Shown one piece after another: positions 38,215 through 51,578 of a stretch of DNA of 64,000 nt. Source of the DNA: Polyodon spathula. Its lineage: Eukaryota; Chordata; Actinopteri; Acipenseriformes; Polyodontidae. The stretch covers positions 25,628,147-25,692,146 of the forward strand of contig NC_054549.1 in assembly GCF_017654505.1 (NCBI RefSeq), read 5' to 3'. The translations under genes and the position numbers were made by a program. The number at the start of each line of letters is the position of its first letter. Positions within the stretch are counted from its first letter, which is position 1. The notes beneath the pieces were generated by a model. The model saw only the letters and a program-made list of their open reading frames with translations. It ran no database searches and was not told the origin of the DNA.

Positions 38215-38465
38215 TATTAGTAGTTGTAGTTAAATATCTGCTCACCATGTTTTGTATAGTCCGTTTTGTTTGTCTCTTTTGTTTTGGCGAATGTGCCGTG
38301 TCCTGTGTGTTTTTTGTTTGTTACAACCGTTTATTTTCTGTCTGTTCTGTTCACTCATTAAATGCTGAGCTAAGCCATTCACTCAGCTCCACCAAAAACC
38401 ACCTCTCTTTTTGTTTATTTCCTGTTTCTGGTCTGACGTCACCCACTCCGGCCGTCTTTGTGACA
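37807..38465 (+). mobile_element. Solo LTR (659 bp)
   Basis: It starts TGTGGCAAAGTGCC and ends CTTTGTGACA. Flanks AGCCC (37802-37806) and AGCCT (38466-38470) match at 4 of 5 positions. A polyA-type signal ATTAAA lies at 38357-38362, giving plus orientation. A (TAA)n microsatellite has expanded inside it. I recall this LTR-like sequence from sturgeon data, which supports but does not prove the lineage. No internal retroviral region is present. Confidence 0.75.
38152..38212. repeat. (TAA)n microsatellite inside the LTR
   Basis: About 20 units within the LTR; it creates a spurious poly-Ile stretch in the frame 38070-38528. Confidence 0.95.
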
Positions 38466-38470
38466 AGCCT

Positions 38471-39059
38471 CCAACCCCAGACTCACACACAATGCAGCTG
38501 TGGTGAAAGGTTGGCATCTCTAGATTAAAGAGCCATCATGTAAGCATTGCCCCATTTCAGATTTATTTTTTTTTTCTAAATAATTCAAATTTCTATCTGT
38601 GCTATTTGATTGTATTAATTAAGCAGGCAGAATGTAGTGTTTAAATTATGTTTGTGTTTGTTTGTTTTATATTGTGTTATTCAGTAAGTTATCTCAACGT
38701 TTGGTACCAATTTATTAGTGTCGTTAAATGACTACTACAAATAAACACTTAATACATGTAAATGTTTTGCGTGCTTAAATGATGGGAGCAATCATCTGGG
38801 TATCTTTTAGTTCATGGGGGATGTACTGTAAACCAAAAACTATGAACAAGATAATTAGATAAAGCACTGTGGAACGGGGAGGTAAGTATAAAAAAATGCC
38901 ACCAGACCTTTGAGTTAAATTGAAACTGCCTGGTTACTGAACGAGGCATATTTTTGCTACAGTTTATCCATTTACAGAAATATTGACCCAGTCCTAATTT
39001 AAAGTTGTAGTAAACATTAGTTGGCCTGTGTATTATTTGACAGTTGGTATTTAGTTCTA
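38471..39059. other. Anonymous AT-rich sequence
   Basis: Nothing is recognised. Confidence 0.55.
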
Positions 39060-39272
39060 GGGTCTAGTTCACAGCAAGCCAGGGTTCCACAGCGCATCTC
39101 TCAATGCCTGCCCACAATCAAGCACCGTGCGAGGGTTTAGCTCACAGCATGTCAGGGCTCCACAGCACCCCTCTCAATGGCTGCCCATACGCAAGCACTG
39201 TGCCAGGGTTTAGCTCAAAGGACGCCAGGGCTCTACAGCGCCCCTCTCATTGCTTGTTCACACTAGCCTCAA
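39060..39272. repeat. Three-copy tandem repeat, unit 73 bp
   Basis: Copies start at 39060, 39133 and 39206. Each contains GGGT(C/T)TAG(T/C)TCA, CCACAGCGC-like and CTCTCA(A/T)TG blocks. It is GC-richer than its flanks. Confidence 0.9.
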
Positions 39273-41920
39273 CGTGCCCATTACTCAAGCTTCTCGCTAC
39301 CTTACGTTATCTTCAACAAACACTACAATGCATTAGGCTTAACACCAAACCACATTGTTAATACCACATGCATGTTAAGAATGCAAAATACATTTGCAAC
39401 TTTGTTGTTTTCCTTTACATATGTGATACCGAGTCTGAAATAAGCATAGTAGGTGTGAGTTTCAGGGAAAAGTTGAACCACAATGAAATTGTTCCTAAAT
39501 GGGATTACCTATAGATTAGTGTAATTTTTGGCGAAAAATCAAGAGGCATTAATTTACAGCATATTTGCAATATCAAAACAAAATGTTGGTGTAAATAACA
39601 ATTTATAATTAACAGATAATTGTAGAGAAGTGAAATTTAAGATCTATAATGTGGGGTATCCCCTTTCCTTGAGAACATTTTGGACAATGATTAATCTGAC
39701 CTAAATTATTAAAATGACATTTTGAATCAATAAATGAAAAAAAAAAAATAAAATACACATTGGTTAATTTAGAATTATGATTTTGCAACTTGAATCAAGA
39801 ACCCACCAAGGTATGGAGTGTTCATACAATCATATGCTGATAATGACAAACTGCACATTATCACATCACCCAAGCAGTTGAGTCCACTTTCTACATTCAT
39901 ATGCTTATCCGGGCTATACACTGAAGCCGGGCACCAGCCAAGACTAACCTTAAATCGAATCTTACATACACATTTTATTTTGAGGGTGGTACAGTGACCG
40001 TCATGGGCCTGCAGGTTTTAATGTCCGTTTACCGGTCACTTGGGTGGTCAGTAACTTACCTCCAACTCTGGCCTTTATAATCTTCAGATGAGACAGTGAA
40101 TGATTGCTACTCAGAGCTGTCCAATCAGCACTTGCCCTATGACTTAATGCACATGGGAATTAATGGTGTGCAGAGCTAAGCTATCCCAGCTAGGGATGAC
40201 TGAAGACTAGAATGACTAATCAAATGGGATTCTAAAACACACTATTTACATTTGGAAAGGTGGAGAGAGGTGTGACACAGTCACTCCAGCCTGCACAAAC
40301 AAAATATGAGATGGGACAGAACTCATCACAGGCCGACATAAATAAACAAACAACAAGAACCAACAAATTGAATAAAAATGCATATCATAAAACATTGCCT
40401 TCCGCATTTGTTTTATTTATATACCGTAGTAAATTTACACGTGTATTTTTATAGTGTAATTTCTTTACAAATTAAATTAAAATTGTTTTTTTATCCTTAT
40501 TTATCCTCATAGCTAAATCTCAGATATGAAAAAATAACTTTTGTTTTCTACTTTTTATTATGCCGTTCTAAAGATTAAGGAACAGAGTAATGGCTCTGGT
40601 GCCGCCATAATATTATTTTGAATGCTGAAAACAGATTTTATTGACACAAACAAATACACAGCAAGCACAAATGGTTTGCAAATAACAACTTCAGTATAGA
40701 GTTGCAAGAACACCTAGCTAAACACACAACGAATAACAACTCATTTAACAAACAAGTATTAAAAGTAAATAGAAAAATATCTTGAAAAAAAAAGCCTGTG
40801 TATAAGGACTGCTAAGACTATAAGGACTGCACACAAGTCCTTTAAAATCACCTACTCTATCTTGTTTTATGGTAGCATAGTCCTAGCAAAGCTCTGTCGT
40901 GTCAAATTCATTCAGGTTTGCGTCATATTAATAGCAGGTAAAGTACAGTATGCATCTCCATACCATCTAGCCTCATCCTGGCTACACTTAAGTCCGTTCT
41001 AACAGGGTAGGCTTGCACTGGGAAACTACAGATCTCAATACCTTTCTGTTAGAACTTTTTTTTTTTTCAAAAAGAAAACAAATCTTAGAAATGTTATCTT
41101 GTGCATTCAGAAGTGTCTTTTAACTGCATGCCCATAAGTGTTTTATGACACATAGCGGGCTTATGTAGAGTTTTTTGTGCACCACTAACTCTTATAGTAT
41201 AAATAGCCTTTAATGACAAGAGTGATTAGCAAAAACATGAATGACTTCTTCCTGTATATACCCCATTAGTTTTATGTTTGTATGTATGTATGTATGTATT
41301 TATTTTGCATAGCTTAAAAAGACATTTCCCAGACAATATGAAAACTCCCAGTTCCAGAACCAGTGCAGACTAAATGGAATGTAGTCATATACAGTGAAGC
41401 AAAACGGATTTCAATTTAAACAGTTCCTTGGACATGGCAAACTGGATCACAAGTGCAAACAAGCATGAAATTAAGTTTTACTAATGAGTTCCTATTCCCC
41501 GCATTAAAAGGTAAGGGGATAAGGCTTGCAATCGGCCTTTTGTCAAGATCAATCTGATCATTACTTTTATTTCTTTGTGTGCAGACTGCCAATTACAGTT
41601 TCAGTATTTATGCAAGGGGAGATTGTGTTTTCAGAATACCTTGTCAATAAAGTACCTGGAGACTCACAGTACAAAAAAGAAAAGAACACTTTAATGACGC
41701 TTGGCTTTATACTGTGATTCCAGTACTGCTCTGAATAGTTATTGATTAATCCAAGCCTTTTTGGAAAAATAAGCCATACCGATGATCAGGAAATTCTTAA
41801 AGAGACATGCACAAAAAAAACAAAAAAAAACAACAACAACTTAAAAATAAGTTAGTAAAACTAAACACTGACTAAATAGTAACAAAGAAATAGAAGAATA
41901 GATCAAAAAGCATTAATAGA
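39273..41920. other. Anonymous AT-rich sequence
   Basis: No gene is recognised. A short (TATG)n tract is at about 41280-41299. The block 39960-40130 is GC-richer but has no motif I can assign. Confidence 0.5.
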
Positions 41921-42162
41921 GGCAGTGTTGTCCAGTGCTTATAGTCCAGGGCTTGTAACAGAAGGTCACTGGTTCAAATCCCACTGACGGACTCACTGTG
42001 TGACCCTGAGCAAGTCAATTAACCTCCTTGTGCTCCATCCTGCGGATGAGATGTTAAATCCTATTGTAAGTGACTGCATATAATGCACAGTTCACAGCCT
42101 ACATTTGTAAAGTGCTTTGTGATGATAGTCTGCTATGTAAGGCACTATATAAAGATATTAGA
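41921..42162 (+). mobile_element. tRNA-derived SINE
   Basis: The 5' part resembles a decayed tRNA: GGCAGTGTTGTCCAGTGCTT in the A-box region and a perfect B box GGTTCAAATCC at 41971-41981. The body has TGTGTGACCCTGAGCAAGTC followed by AATTAACCTCCTTGTGCTCC, a segment shared by several vertebrate SINEs. The 3' tail GTAAAGTGCTTTGTGATGAT...GGCACTATATAAA is the LINE-derived tail typical of such SINEs. Target duplications are not clear. Confidence 0.85.
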
Positions 42163-42996
42163 TTATGTTTAACCAGGAATATGCTGCTCATTAAATGTTG
42201 GGTGTTAAAACCCTTTTGTTGCATTCAGTGGAAAAAAATAACAGATAGCAGTGATAATTGTTTTAGGAAAAAATAATTTCCATCTAAAGTACTTTACATA
42301 CCCATGTGTGTAAGTGTGGTGGGTTGAATTTTACTGTCCCTATTTTAAAAAGGGCAATGCCAGTTACATCATATTTTTGTAATTTTACAGAAAACAACTT
42401 TATTTTCATACAGCCTGCTGACAAAATAAACATTTAAGTAATGAACTAAAAAGATAAATGAACAATTCACTTAGCTGTAAAGTTCGTCCAGTTTATATGC
42501 AGCCTGTAAAGCTTAGTATTAAATAAAAATCAAGCTGTGTTATCATTGACTGCACCGGGTGTGCATGGTTGTCTAATAAATCACACTTCATGGGTGGTTG
42601 AAGGCATGCACTTTTAAGACAACAGTGCACACTGTCATGAGTTGTTGCTTATATAGTTTCAGAGTAGATGAGCCACATTAGTCTAAGGTAAGGAGGGTAG
42701 GGTTTATTGACTAAATAAAACAATACAAGCTTGCAAGACCACATATGATGAAGCATTTATAGCTGCGGATGATCATATAGTACATTACCCATATTATACC
42801 ACATACTTTTAATAGGCAATCCTATCAAGATGTCTTTTTTATGGTGTTTACAATCATTTTGAGTACAGTAGTTCCGAGTTCTTTTCCTCTAGTATTATAG
42901 TTTTATCTAAATCAGAATTCTGGCATTGTGTGCCTGTACTATCCTAGTTATCAACAAGGCCTATTTAGTACTTTCTGATTACAGAGAGAAATAATA

Positions 42997-43035
<39 letters not shown>

Positions 43036-43302
43036 ACGACATATAAAGCTACTTACTCTTAATTTTAATTCGAATGCACACAATCGTAAATGATTTACAA
43101 AGGGACTTTTCAATTAAGACATTGCTGTGATGTGACAGCTTTTCATTCCCTTTTACAAATTATCTAGATGTGGATGTGCTTTACCAGCAGTTAATAACCT
43201 AGAGGGGTAATTGGTATATATATACCAACATTCCATAACAGCGCTTTCGTGATTGTCGTAAAAACGTTCAATACTGATCTATATAGTATATATAATAACT
43301 AT

Positions 43303-43346
<44 letters not shown>

Positions 43347-46300
43347 TATCATATATATAAGACACGTAAAAAACTAGTTGTGAAAAACTGATATATATAT
43401 ATATCTATATGTATATAGATATATAGATATATAGATATTATATATCTAATATATATATAGTATATGTATATTTAACACATACATATACAATCTATACACT
43501 GTTTCTAGAGAACAGTAGCTTCAGCTAGTCTGATCTTTAGTCTAAATTCATTTATTTGTATTTAATTTAAACATCATCTAAATATATTTCACCAATAAAC
43601 CAACACATGACAACTGTAATAAAGATTATTAAGATCGATATTTCTTAAGCTTTTTTTTTTTTACTCCAAATTGTCATTAGCAGAATAAAGCCCCCTATAA
43701 AATTACCAAACCAGAAATACAGCGATAGACATTAGGGGGTTGTTAAATTGTTTCTCACTGGTCCTTAAGAAACCTTTTTAGTATATACGACCATAGGACA
43801 CCTATAAGTAAAAAAAAAAATTGATTTCCTTTATCATTTTATCTTGGTGATATATTTGAAAAAAAAAAAAAAAAAACATATTGAATCAATACAGTGGTGG
43901 CTGAAAATGACTAACCAAAAGAGTGTTATGCTATTTTGCTATTTACATTGTTAAAAACGACCTCTGTTTCCTGATTTAAATGTGCAGTTTTCCTTTCTTA
44001 TCAGCATCGCTACATTTCTTGCTGTGCACATTCTTCTTAAAGACTGCATTTAATAAGCAAATCAATCTGAATTGATACCATTACGGCTTCTTCTGTGCAT
44101 TTGTTTGTAGGCTGTGTCAAAGTGTCGTATGTGAATTAATGTTAGGCTTTGTCTGGCATAGGAATTCATTTGATTAGCGTGGCACGCTCCAAGTTTTGTG
44201 TTTTATTGTTTTTTGTTTATACCAATTAAATACTGATTAGTGAGGGAGGCTCAATTTTCTATGAGCTGTACAAACTCCAAAATGGCAGGAAATACAAAGG
44301 GGCTGAATTTGCATACTTAACATGTTACTCCTGAATCTGTCCGAATCAGCACAGCCGATTCATACGGTGACCTGCCAGGTCCTTGTTTAATCTCGAGGGG
44401 CAATATTTATAGAGTTCTCTGGAGTTCCATACAGTGGAGATTTCAATTCAAACTGACATGAGTTTATCTCTCATGTCAAACTAAACCAAGGACAGAAAGT
44501 TACAATATGCAAACATTAATATGGTAAAATTAACACTATGTCTCCATTAAAATCCATTTCTAGCGAATGTGCTGATTTTGTCTGTATAATATGAAAACAA
44601 GCCAAAGGCTGTGGTTGCTATAATGCTTGTTATACAGCCCCCTACCCTTTTCAGAGTCTTGTTATTAGTTTCACAAGTACAAGTAATTCAGATTTGTTTT
44701 GGGTTGTCTGTTTCATTTGATGGAGCTGGTATGAACAATTTAAAAGCACAATAAAAGTAAAAAACCATTACAGGCTATAAAAGCTACATTAAAAAAGAGT
44801 TAAGTACTACTTTTTGTTGTTAATGATCAATGTTCTTTTATGAATATTATCTGAAAAATACTGGCTATGGCTTAAACCAGTTTAGACATGCAGCCACAGT
44901 TCCCTGTCAATAGACATCTCTGACATGCACTGACGTGGAGCATAAACTAGAATTCAAAGCATGGTAGGCAGGTTTTAAGATCGTGTACTTGCTTTTCATG
45001 TGTATATACCGGTTGCCAGTGATTTTATTGAGGTACCTTGATTTGCATAAAGTAGCAAAGAAAATTTGATTAACAGCTAAATATATACAAATTCAGCTGG
45101 CATCCATTTTTTTTAAACATATAGATATATCAAAAAAAATAAAATTTTAATGGAAAAATAGCCACTGCCACAAAATGTGTTAAGGCATTCGCCAGATACA
45201 CCTTTTACATGTTATTCATCTTTTTTTGTGACAGCTGTTCAGATGCATTTTGCACTGACTGCTGTCCTTAAAAGAAAGTAGTGAAGAATGGGACAAGATT
45301 CCTCAAAACATCATCTTGCTGTCTGATTAGACACATGCCCCCTTGATGTAGAAATGGCACCAATGCCAGAGGAGCCCATACTCATACTAAGACTTTAATA
45401 TGAACCATTTTCAATTGATCTGCAGAGACCAAGCCTACAGACATGTTGATATCCATGGGTCCTGTGTTCAGATGCGTGTCACTCATCTTGCGCACATAAA
45501 AGAATGGTTTATCTGTTCATTTCAGTGTGGAGTACTCTCTATGTTTTATTCTTGATGTTAATTGAGTTTGACATTTTACTGTAGTGTACAGAGAGCCAGA
45601 TCCTGGAAACACACTTGAGATATTGGGTCATATTTGAATAAAACACAAAGACACATTTTTTCTGAGAGGAAAACAAATTAACAAACACAATAGTTGCAGG
45701 AGCTGTTTAATTTATTTCATATCATTATAAGTATTTGAATATTTGGCTTTGCACTATCTTCGTAATGGGGCTCTGAGCAATTTTTTTTAACCATTAAGAA
45801 AACCTTTTCGTGAGAATAATTACCTTGATGGGTCCATTGGAGAGTTATATAAAAACACTGATTGCTGGTCACTGTTTTAAACACCAGTGTCACTAAGACA
45901 TACAGTAAATACAAATAAGAGGCAGATGATAAGAGCATTTGGTATTTTCTGATTTATGCATTACATTTTCCTCTGAAATGAAGTAATGAGGGGGAACTGC
46001 ACATTGAAAATGAAGTACTTGGGGAGTTTCTTTTGACAGATTTGAAATACATATGTCCGCATTGTGCCCGACTTCAAATTCCCAGGCTGACAGCATATCT
46101 GCATGAAATGAAAACTAAGAGAAACAGGGATTTAAGTTATTTTAAATACCATAATAAGCACACCAGTGATACCATAGAAGCAATGAGTTTTATTTTCCCA
46201 TGCCTCAGCGCTCAGCAGGAAACTCTTTATCCAGATTAGCTATGTATCCATGTTTAGCAGCACACACGTGGCATGATATTTCCACTGGAGTACAATAACA

Positions 46301-47554
46301 TTAATTTTGAAGTATGACTGATTCCCTTGTTTACTAACCAGTTTAACTCCTGAGAATTTATTGTGGAATAACAGCAGTGTCACTTGCAAAGTGCCCTCCA
46401 GCTATTGTAACTTTTAAGTGTAGCATGCTACCAGTGTGTGCATCTTGCCTTTGCTTAATACAGTATGACAGAGATGCTATTTGGATTGCTGACCTGAAAG
46501 AAAATGGGAATACATACGTTTAGGATACCATTGTACTATTTGTATGCTGAAGAAATCTTAATGCAATCTTTACCAGCCCTCCACTTTAACAAAAATGGCA
46601 ACAATTGATTTGTTACAAATACACTTTGCGAAGGTATGGTATCATTTTACAATGGATTGCCAGTGTTTTTATCAATACTGATATACCGTTTGGATACCAT
46701 TGGTTTAAAGAAAAAAAACGGGAGAACTGTAATTGACCTTTTTGAGGTAATATAAAAGTCAGTTCAATAGCAAATACATTTTTAATTCTACGAAGTTTGA
46801 AAATGCATGTATTTTTAGATACATTATTTTGCTTGGGTAAAGTAAGTGATGTTCAATATTGACAAAGATATAACCCTTTGTTATCTGATTAAGTGCACTG
46901 TTTACAAAAGTCAGTTTATGATTAATATATGTGCATTGTTTATCACTAGAAAACAGAGGTACCATGAATTATTTACAACTTCCACCTCCAAAAGTATCTT
47001 ATGAGGTCCATTGCAATCTCAGTATTGCTGGACCAATAAAAACACACATTTGGACGTAAGGGGTATCTTAATTTCCTCAGATTGACAGTCAGCCAAGGAT
47101 TGTACTTGTTCCTGAGCATCAGATGTTTAAAATGCAGCTTTATCATACTCTTTCCTCCTGTAGAGACGACATTGTGCAACATTGGTGTAAAACAAAAGAA
47201 AACATCTGCACTAACCAGCCACACAGCCAGTAAAGCTTATGCATTTATGTATGCAAAATATAGAGACAATTAATACATATGATGCATGAAACCTTTGTGC
47301 CTATGATATTAACTGAGCAACTGGCATATGTCCCCTGAATACTGTCATGAATCACATGAGATGTTAAAATTTCCTCTCTGATGATAATAAAGAATATAAA
47401 CTACACATAGGATATGATAATCATAAATGATATTACCATAAGAAACCAACATGGGAAGCCTTTTGGGAAACATTATTTAAAATATGCTGTAGTATTCAAA
47501 TAAACAGCCCTAGTGACTCATATCTCCAGTTCAAAATGCTCATCAGTAAAACTA
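42163..47554. other. Anonymous AT-rich sequence with AT/AC microsatellites
   Basis: Low-complexity tracts: (AT)n/(AC)n at about 42994-43034, (AT)n at 43303-43345 and at 43391-43470, with A-runs near 43811 and 43859. No gene is recognised. The block 44155-44480 is listed separately. Confidence 0.5.
44155..44480. promoter_or_regulatory. Possible conserved non-coding element
   Basis: A repeat-free block with balanced composition, a TTTGATTAGCGTGGCACGC segment, AATTAAATACTGATTAG and an internal CTGACATGAG/CTCATGTCA inverted pair near 44453-44480. It looks more complex than its flanks. No coding frame is open. This is a hypothesis from composition only. Confidence 0.2.
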
Positions 47555-49289
47555 CTGTATTACTTCAATTTGGCGCCACAGCGTTTATTAAAAATTGATC
47601 AAAATGACTGCGGCCCTTAAATGAGGGCGGCGATTATACAAGGGCAGCCCTTTTTAATAATACTATGCTTTACAAACACTGCAATATTTTATTACATGAT
47701 TTAAAGCATTTTAGAAGCGGTACCGTGAGAGATCCTCAGCACTATACTCTTGTGTTTTGGGGCTTGTATACAGTACATTTACTGACAGTTAACAAGAGCC
47801 TATTAGGTGGGATTTGGGAGGTCAGGGGAGTACTGTACCAGCGAATCAGGAGTGTGTATTGGTTGATATGGGGAGGGACAAGAAGAGGAGAGGGAACGGT
47901 AGTTGAGTGTGATGCAGTTGGTTTTCTTAACAAAAAATAATATCTCTGAATATTGGTTTGATTTCTGTTAAGACTAAAATATATCTTACTCGGTTATTAT
48001 TTTTTCTTACTGTAATTTACCTGTTTGTTATTTCTCTTTAAGAGAAACTGAAACTAAATCTTCTCATAGATAGTAAGCACTGTTTTCAAAATATAATTGT
48101 ACAGGACTGAGTAAAATTAGGGTGGTCAAACGTAATTTTAGATTTCAACAACAAACAAACAAAAAAAAATAGGTTATTATTATTTTACTTAACTTAAACA
48201 TATCTACATATTAAACATATTTTCCTGGTGGCCATCTTGGATTTAAGTGTGGCACTCTGCTATCTTTAGCTTTCTGAATTAAAATAAATAAATAAAATAA
48301 AATATTTAAACTTTTCAAAGAAAAGGTTCATTACAAGCTTGGTTGTGTTTTTAAATTGAAAGTTAGTTTTTCGTTTAACGCAACAGCCTGCCTCTGAAAA
48401 CGCATCTCTCCCTGTCGGGAGGCGTGGCAACTATAGACGCTGTGTCCATGCACTAAAATGTACGGGTAATTTTTAAATGTACAGGTTTTGTTTTTAATGT
48501 ATCAAAACATAACATATTATAATGTGTTTATAATTTGCCTGTTAATAAATAATAACTATTCCAGTTTTGCAATATGTGTTATAGTATTTCTTTAGGGGTC
48601 AAAAGTCACCATAACAATGTTTTATGTGTTAAGAATTTGTAAAGACTATGATTGGCTAAGTGCATTTGCCACTGAAAAAGCAGGTAATGTGATTATTTAT
48701 ATATATTATGTTAAATATATAATCTAATTTAAACTTGTGTAAATTATTACACAATTGCAACTTTGTAATGATATATTTAACATAATATTTATAATCTGTT
48801 ATCATGCTATCTTTTGCAGTTAAGAGTAGTTTAAAACAACAATGGTTAAATAAGTATTTAATTAATATGTAATTGACCATTTGCAAAGTTTAGTTACATG
48901 TTAAAACTACCACGTCTAAAAAGAAATATTGAACATACACAGGAAATATCAACTCAAACTGCAGTCTAATGACACAAACACACACGTCACATCTATTGAC
49001 TGTTTATTAACATGTAACTAAACTACAATGGTAAATTGCATATTAATTAAATACTTATTTATGACACTCAAAATAAAGTGCTCCCCATTATCTATAGTTT
49101 ATATCCAATTGAGGCTGCAGCTCACATGTACATAGCCAGAGTTGCGCGTTTCTTTATTTATTTTTTGAGCAAAAAAAATACCTTTACGTTTCTTTATTGA
49201 GAGCGGTATTTAATCGAAGGTGGATTAAAAAGCTGATATCTGAGTGAGGCCTTAATTTGAGGGTGGCATTAATTCAAAGTAATACAGTA
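47555..49289. mobile_element. Non-autonomous DNA element with inverted ends (about 1.7 kb)
   Basis: The left end ACTGTATTACTTCAATTTGG and the right end ...AATTCAAAGTAATACAGT are inverted copies. Flanking ACT on both sides may be a 3-bp duplication, but the palindromic end makes this ambiguous. Both subterminal regions carry variants of a GGCGG/GGTGG-TTAAT motif (GAGGGCGGCG on the left, GAAGGTGGATTAA and GAGGGTGGCATTAA on the right). No transposase frame is present. Superfamily is undetermined. Confidence 0.6.
48846..49072. mobile_element. Palindromic insert within the 47555-49289 element
   Basis: Arms of about 57-66 bp (48846-48904 and 49007-49072) are inverted copies sharing AAATAAGTATTTAATTAATA and TTTAGTTACATGTTAA. 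The spacer is about 100 bp. It may be a separate MITE nested in the larger element. Confidence 0.65.
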
Positions 49290-51195
49290 CTTAACATCTC
49301 CAAGTTACTTGAAATGAAAAGCAAATACAGATGGTGTATAGCTATCCTGGTCAAATAGTCATGAAAAGCCATGAATGGTTTCAATGGACATTTACTCTCA
49401 AGGGTGCAGCACCCCCTGGCTTTGCATGGCTTCCATCATATATAGGGGTTACAGTTTTCAATGGCTTTCAGCACCCCCACTTTAAAAATGGTTTCAGTGC
49501 CACTGTTTACTCATTAATTTTCTACATTTTGGTTGCCAACTATTCTTGTTAAGACAATGCATAATATAATATTGTGTGAATTCAAAATATTTAAGGATGA
49601 CCACCTGTTCTGCCTGCTGGCTAGCCTGTCAGTCTATGTCAGCTTGTATTTTGATTTGCAGCAGTTTGTTACATTTACTTCTGGTCTTCTTCAAGTCCAG
49701 CTTTATGGATAGTTGCTGATTTTATGATTTCCACACAAAGCTTGCATGGAAGAAATGGAGCTGACAGTGGTTTCATGCATCTTAATCAGAGATTTGAAGC
49801 TGGTGGTCGTTGACTTCAAGGAGCTAGACAGCTGGGTGAAAAGTTTAGAAAATTTAGTCAGGGATTACAAACCACATTAATGAACAGCTGCTTACCTGGC
49901 TTCTGTACAATTAGAGACCCAGAGCCATGCAGAGAGCACTGTTTGGGGAATACTGTGTCTTCAAATGTGGGATTACAGTGGGAGCGGGGGGCAAGCACAG
50001 GCACGCACACAAACAAATTCTTTACAACATATAAATATAACTACTTATTCCTTTGTTATTAGTATTATCTTTTAAACTGTGTTTTCCATTAATACTAATC
50101 TAAATGTCAGCCTAATCGTATTGTATAATAAATGGTTAAACGTATACTTTACAGTTGTGTTTGAGGAGCATGAGGAATACAGATGAAGAATCAGAATTGC
50201 TAGTCTCCTGTGATTTCCATTACAAGAGAGTAGATGTTGAACTTCATGCTGATTTGAACTCAGCTCTCGCCAAGATAAGCACCAACTAAGACGTAGCTTT
50301 GCAGTAAACTAATGTGATCCATCTGCATCTCCATCCATTTGCGTTGTTTTCCATCTGATGATGTAGATATCCTTCTGTCTGGTGTTGATTGCTGAAGTGT
50401 AATGCTGGCTCCAGGGATCAACTCATTTTGCCTACCCAGTGCATCAGCACACGCAACAGCTGTAATGCTGGCTCCAGGGATCAACCCAGTGCGGTCTCCC
50501 CAGCGCATCAGTATGACAACCGTCTGGACTGATCTCTGTGGGGTACATCTCTGGGGTCTTCAAGTGGACACCTTTCATCCTCGGTGTTTTGTTGACTAGC
50601 CCACGACACCTCAAGAGGGCTCAACAGTGATTCTGGTGTCCCAGCATCACCCCCCTCCGCCCCCCACTCAACTCAGCCCAGCTTACTTACCTGTACATCA
50701 GCATTGTTTTCTTTCTATTGGGCTTGAGATCCCCATATGGAATCTTTCAAAGAAGTCATGCAGATCAGCAGAACAGATTCTTATCAAAACTGTCCTGAAC
50801 TCCCACCCCTGTTACAGATCAATAGCTTGTTGCAATGTTGAAAATCCCATAGTTATGAGTTACCTTGTCTTTCCTAGTCAAGTAAACCACAATCTAGCCG
50901 TTTTCATAAACATTGATATTAAATAAAATGTATCTTTGAAATTCAATGATCTTTAGTGTTTGTGTTGCAGTGTGAATTCCTTGTGCATGTTATTTACTAC
51001 AACATCAACTAAGCAGTTCCTCTGTGCTGGGTGATTTACTATAGGAATAATGCACGACAGGCCGTGTGTTATGATGGGATAATAATACTGGGATAACATC
51101 ATGGGATAATATCGGATGGGTGGGCATGATCTGCTGATGTTATCCTAGCAAAACACACAACCTGAAGTACATATTCCAGTTATACAATAGCTCAT
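49290..51195. other. Anonymous sequence with one short direct repeat
   Basis: GTAATGCTGGCTCCAGGGAT occurs twice (about 50399 and 50462) with similar CAGTGCATCAG/CAGCGCATCAG downstream. The minus frame 50260-50508 over this region matches no family I know. A segment at about 51040-51090 resembles one arm of the foldback at 31300. Confidence 0.5.
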
Positions 51196-51578
51196 TGATA
51201 GATTAGCAGGGATGGGGTTAAATTTCCCTACCTGCCTGGGTTTATTGTGTTCAGGTGGCTGGGGTTGATTTGAGTAATTAACGATCAATCAGCACCCAGC
51301 CATCTAACATAAAAGGGGGCCTCAGCTTCCCATTTGGGAGAGGAGGGAGCTGAGGAAGCAAGCAGATGGTTGTGCTTGCTGTTTTTGAATTTTCTGATAT
51401 AGTGAAGGCATTGCCCAGCCTGGAAACCTTTATTTTGTAAGTTTTGCTTTGTTGTATGTGTTTGAATGTCTTTGTTTTGGCCCTTGTGCCCTTTTATTTT
51501 GTGTTTATTTCTTAATAAAAGTATTTTTTTGAACTGCAGTCTGTCTCTGGGCCTGTATTCACTCACCAGCCTGTCACA
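51196..51578 (+). mobile_element. Solo LTR (383 bp) with perfect 5-bp target duplication
   Basis: It begins TGATAGATTAGCAGGG and ends CCTGTCACA. CTCAT flanks it on both sides (51191-51195 and 51579-51583). AATAAA is at 51514-51519, followed by ACTGCAGTCTGTCTC as in the related copies, so the orientation is plus. Compared with 13063-13507 it lacks the first part of the 5' end. No internal region accompanies it. Confidence 0.85.

Noticed and set aside
50260..50508. Minus-strand frame of 82 codons
   Set aside because: Part of it is a duplicated DNA segment and no protein family is recognised.
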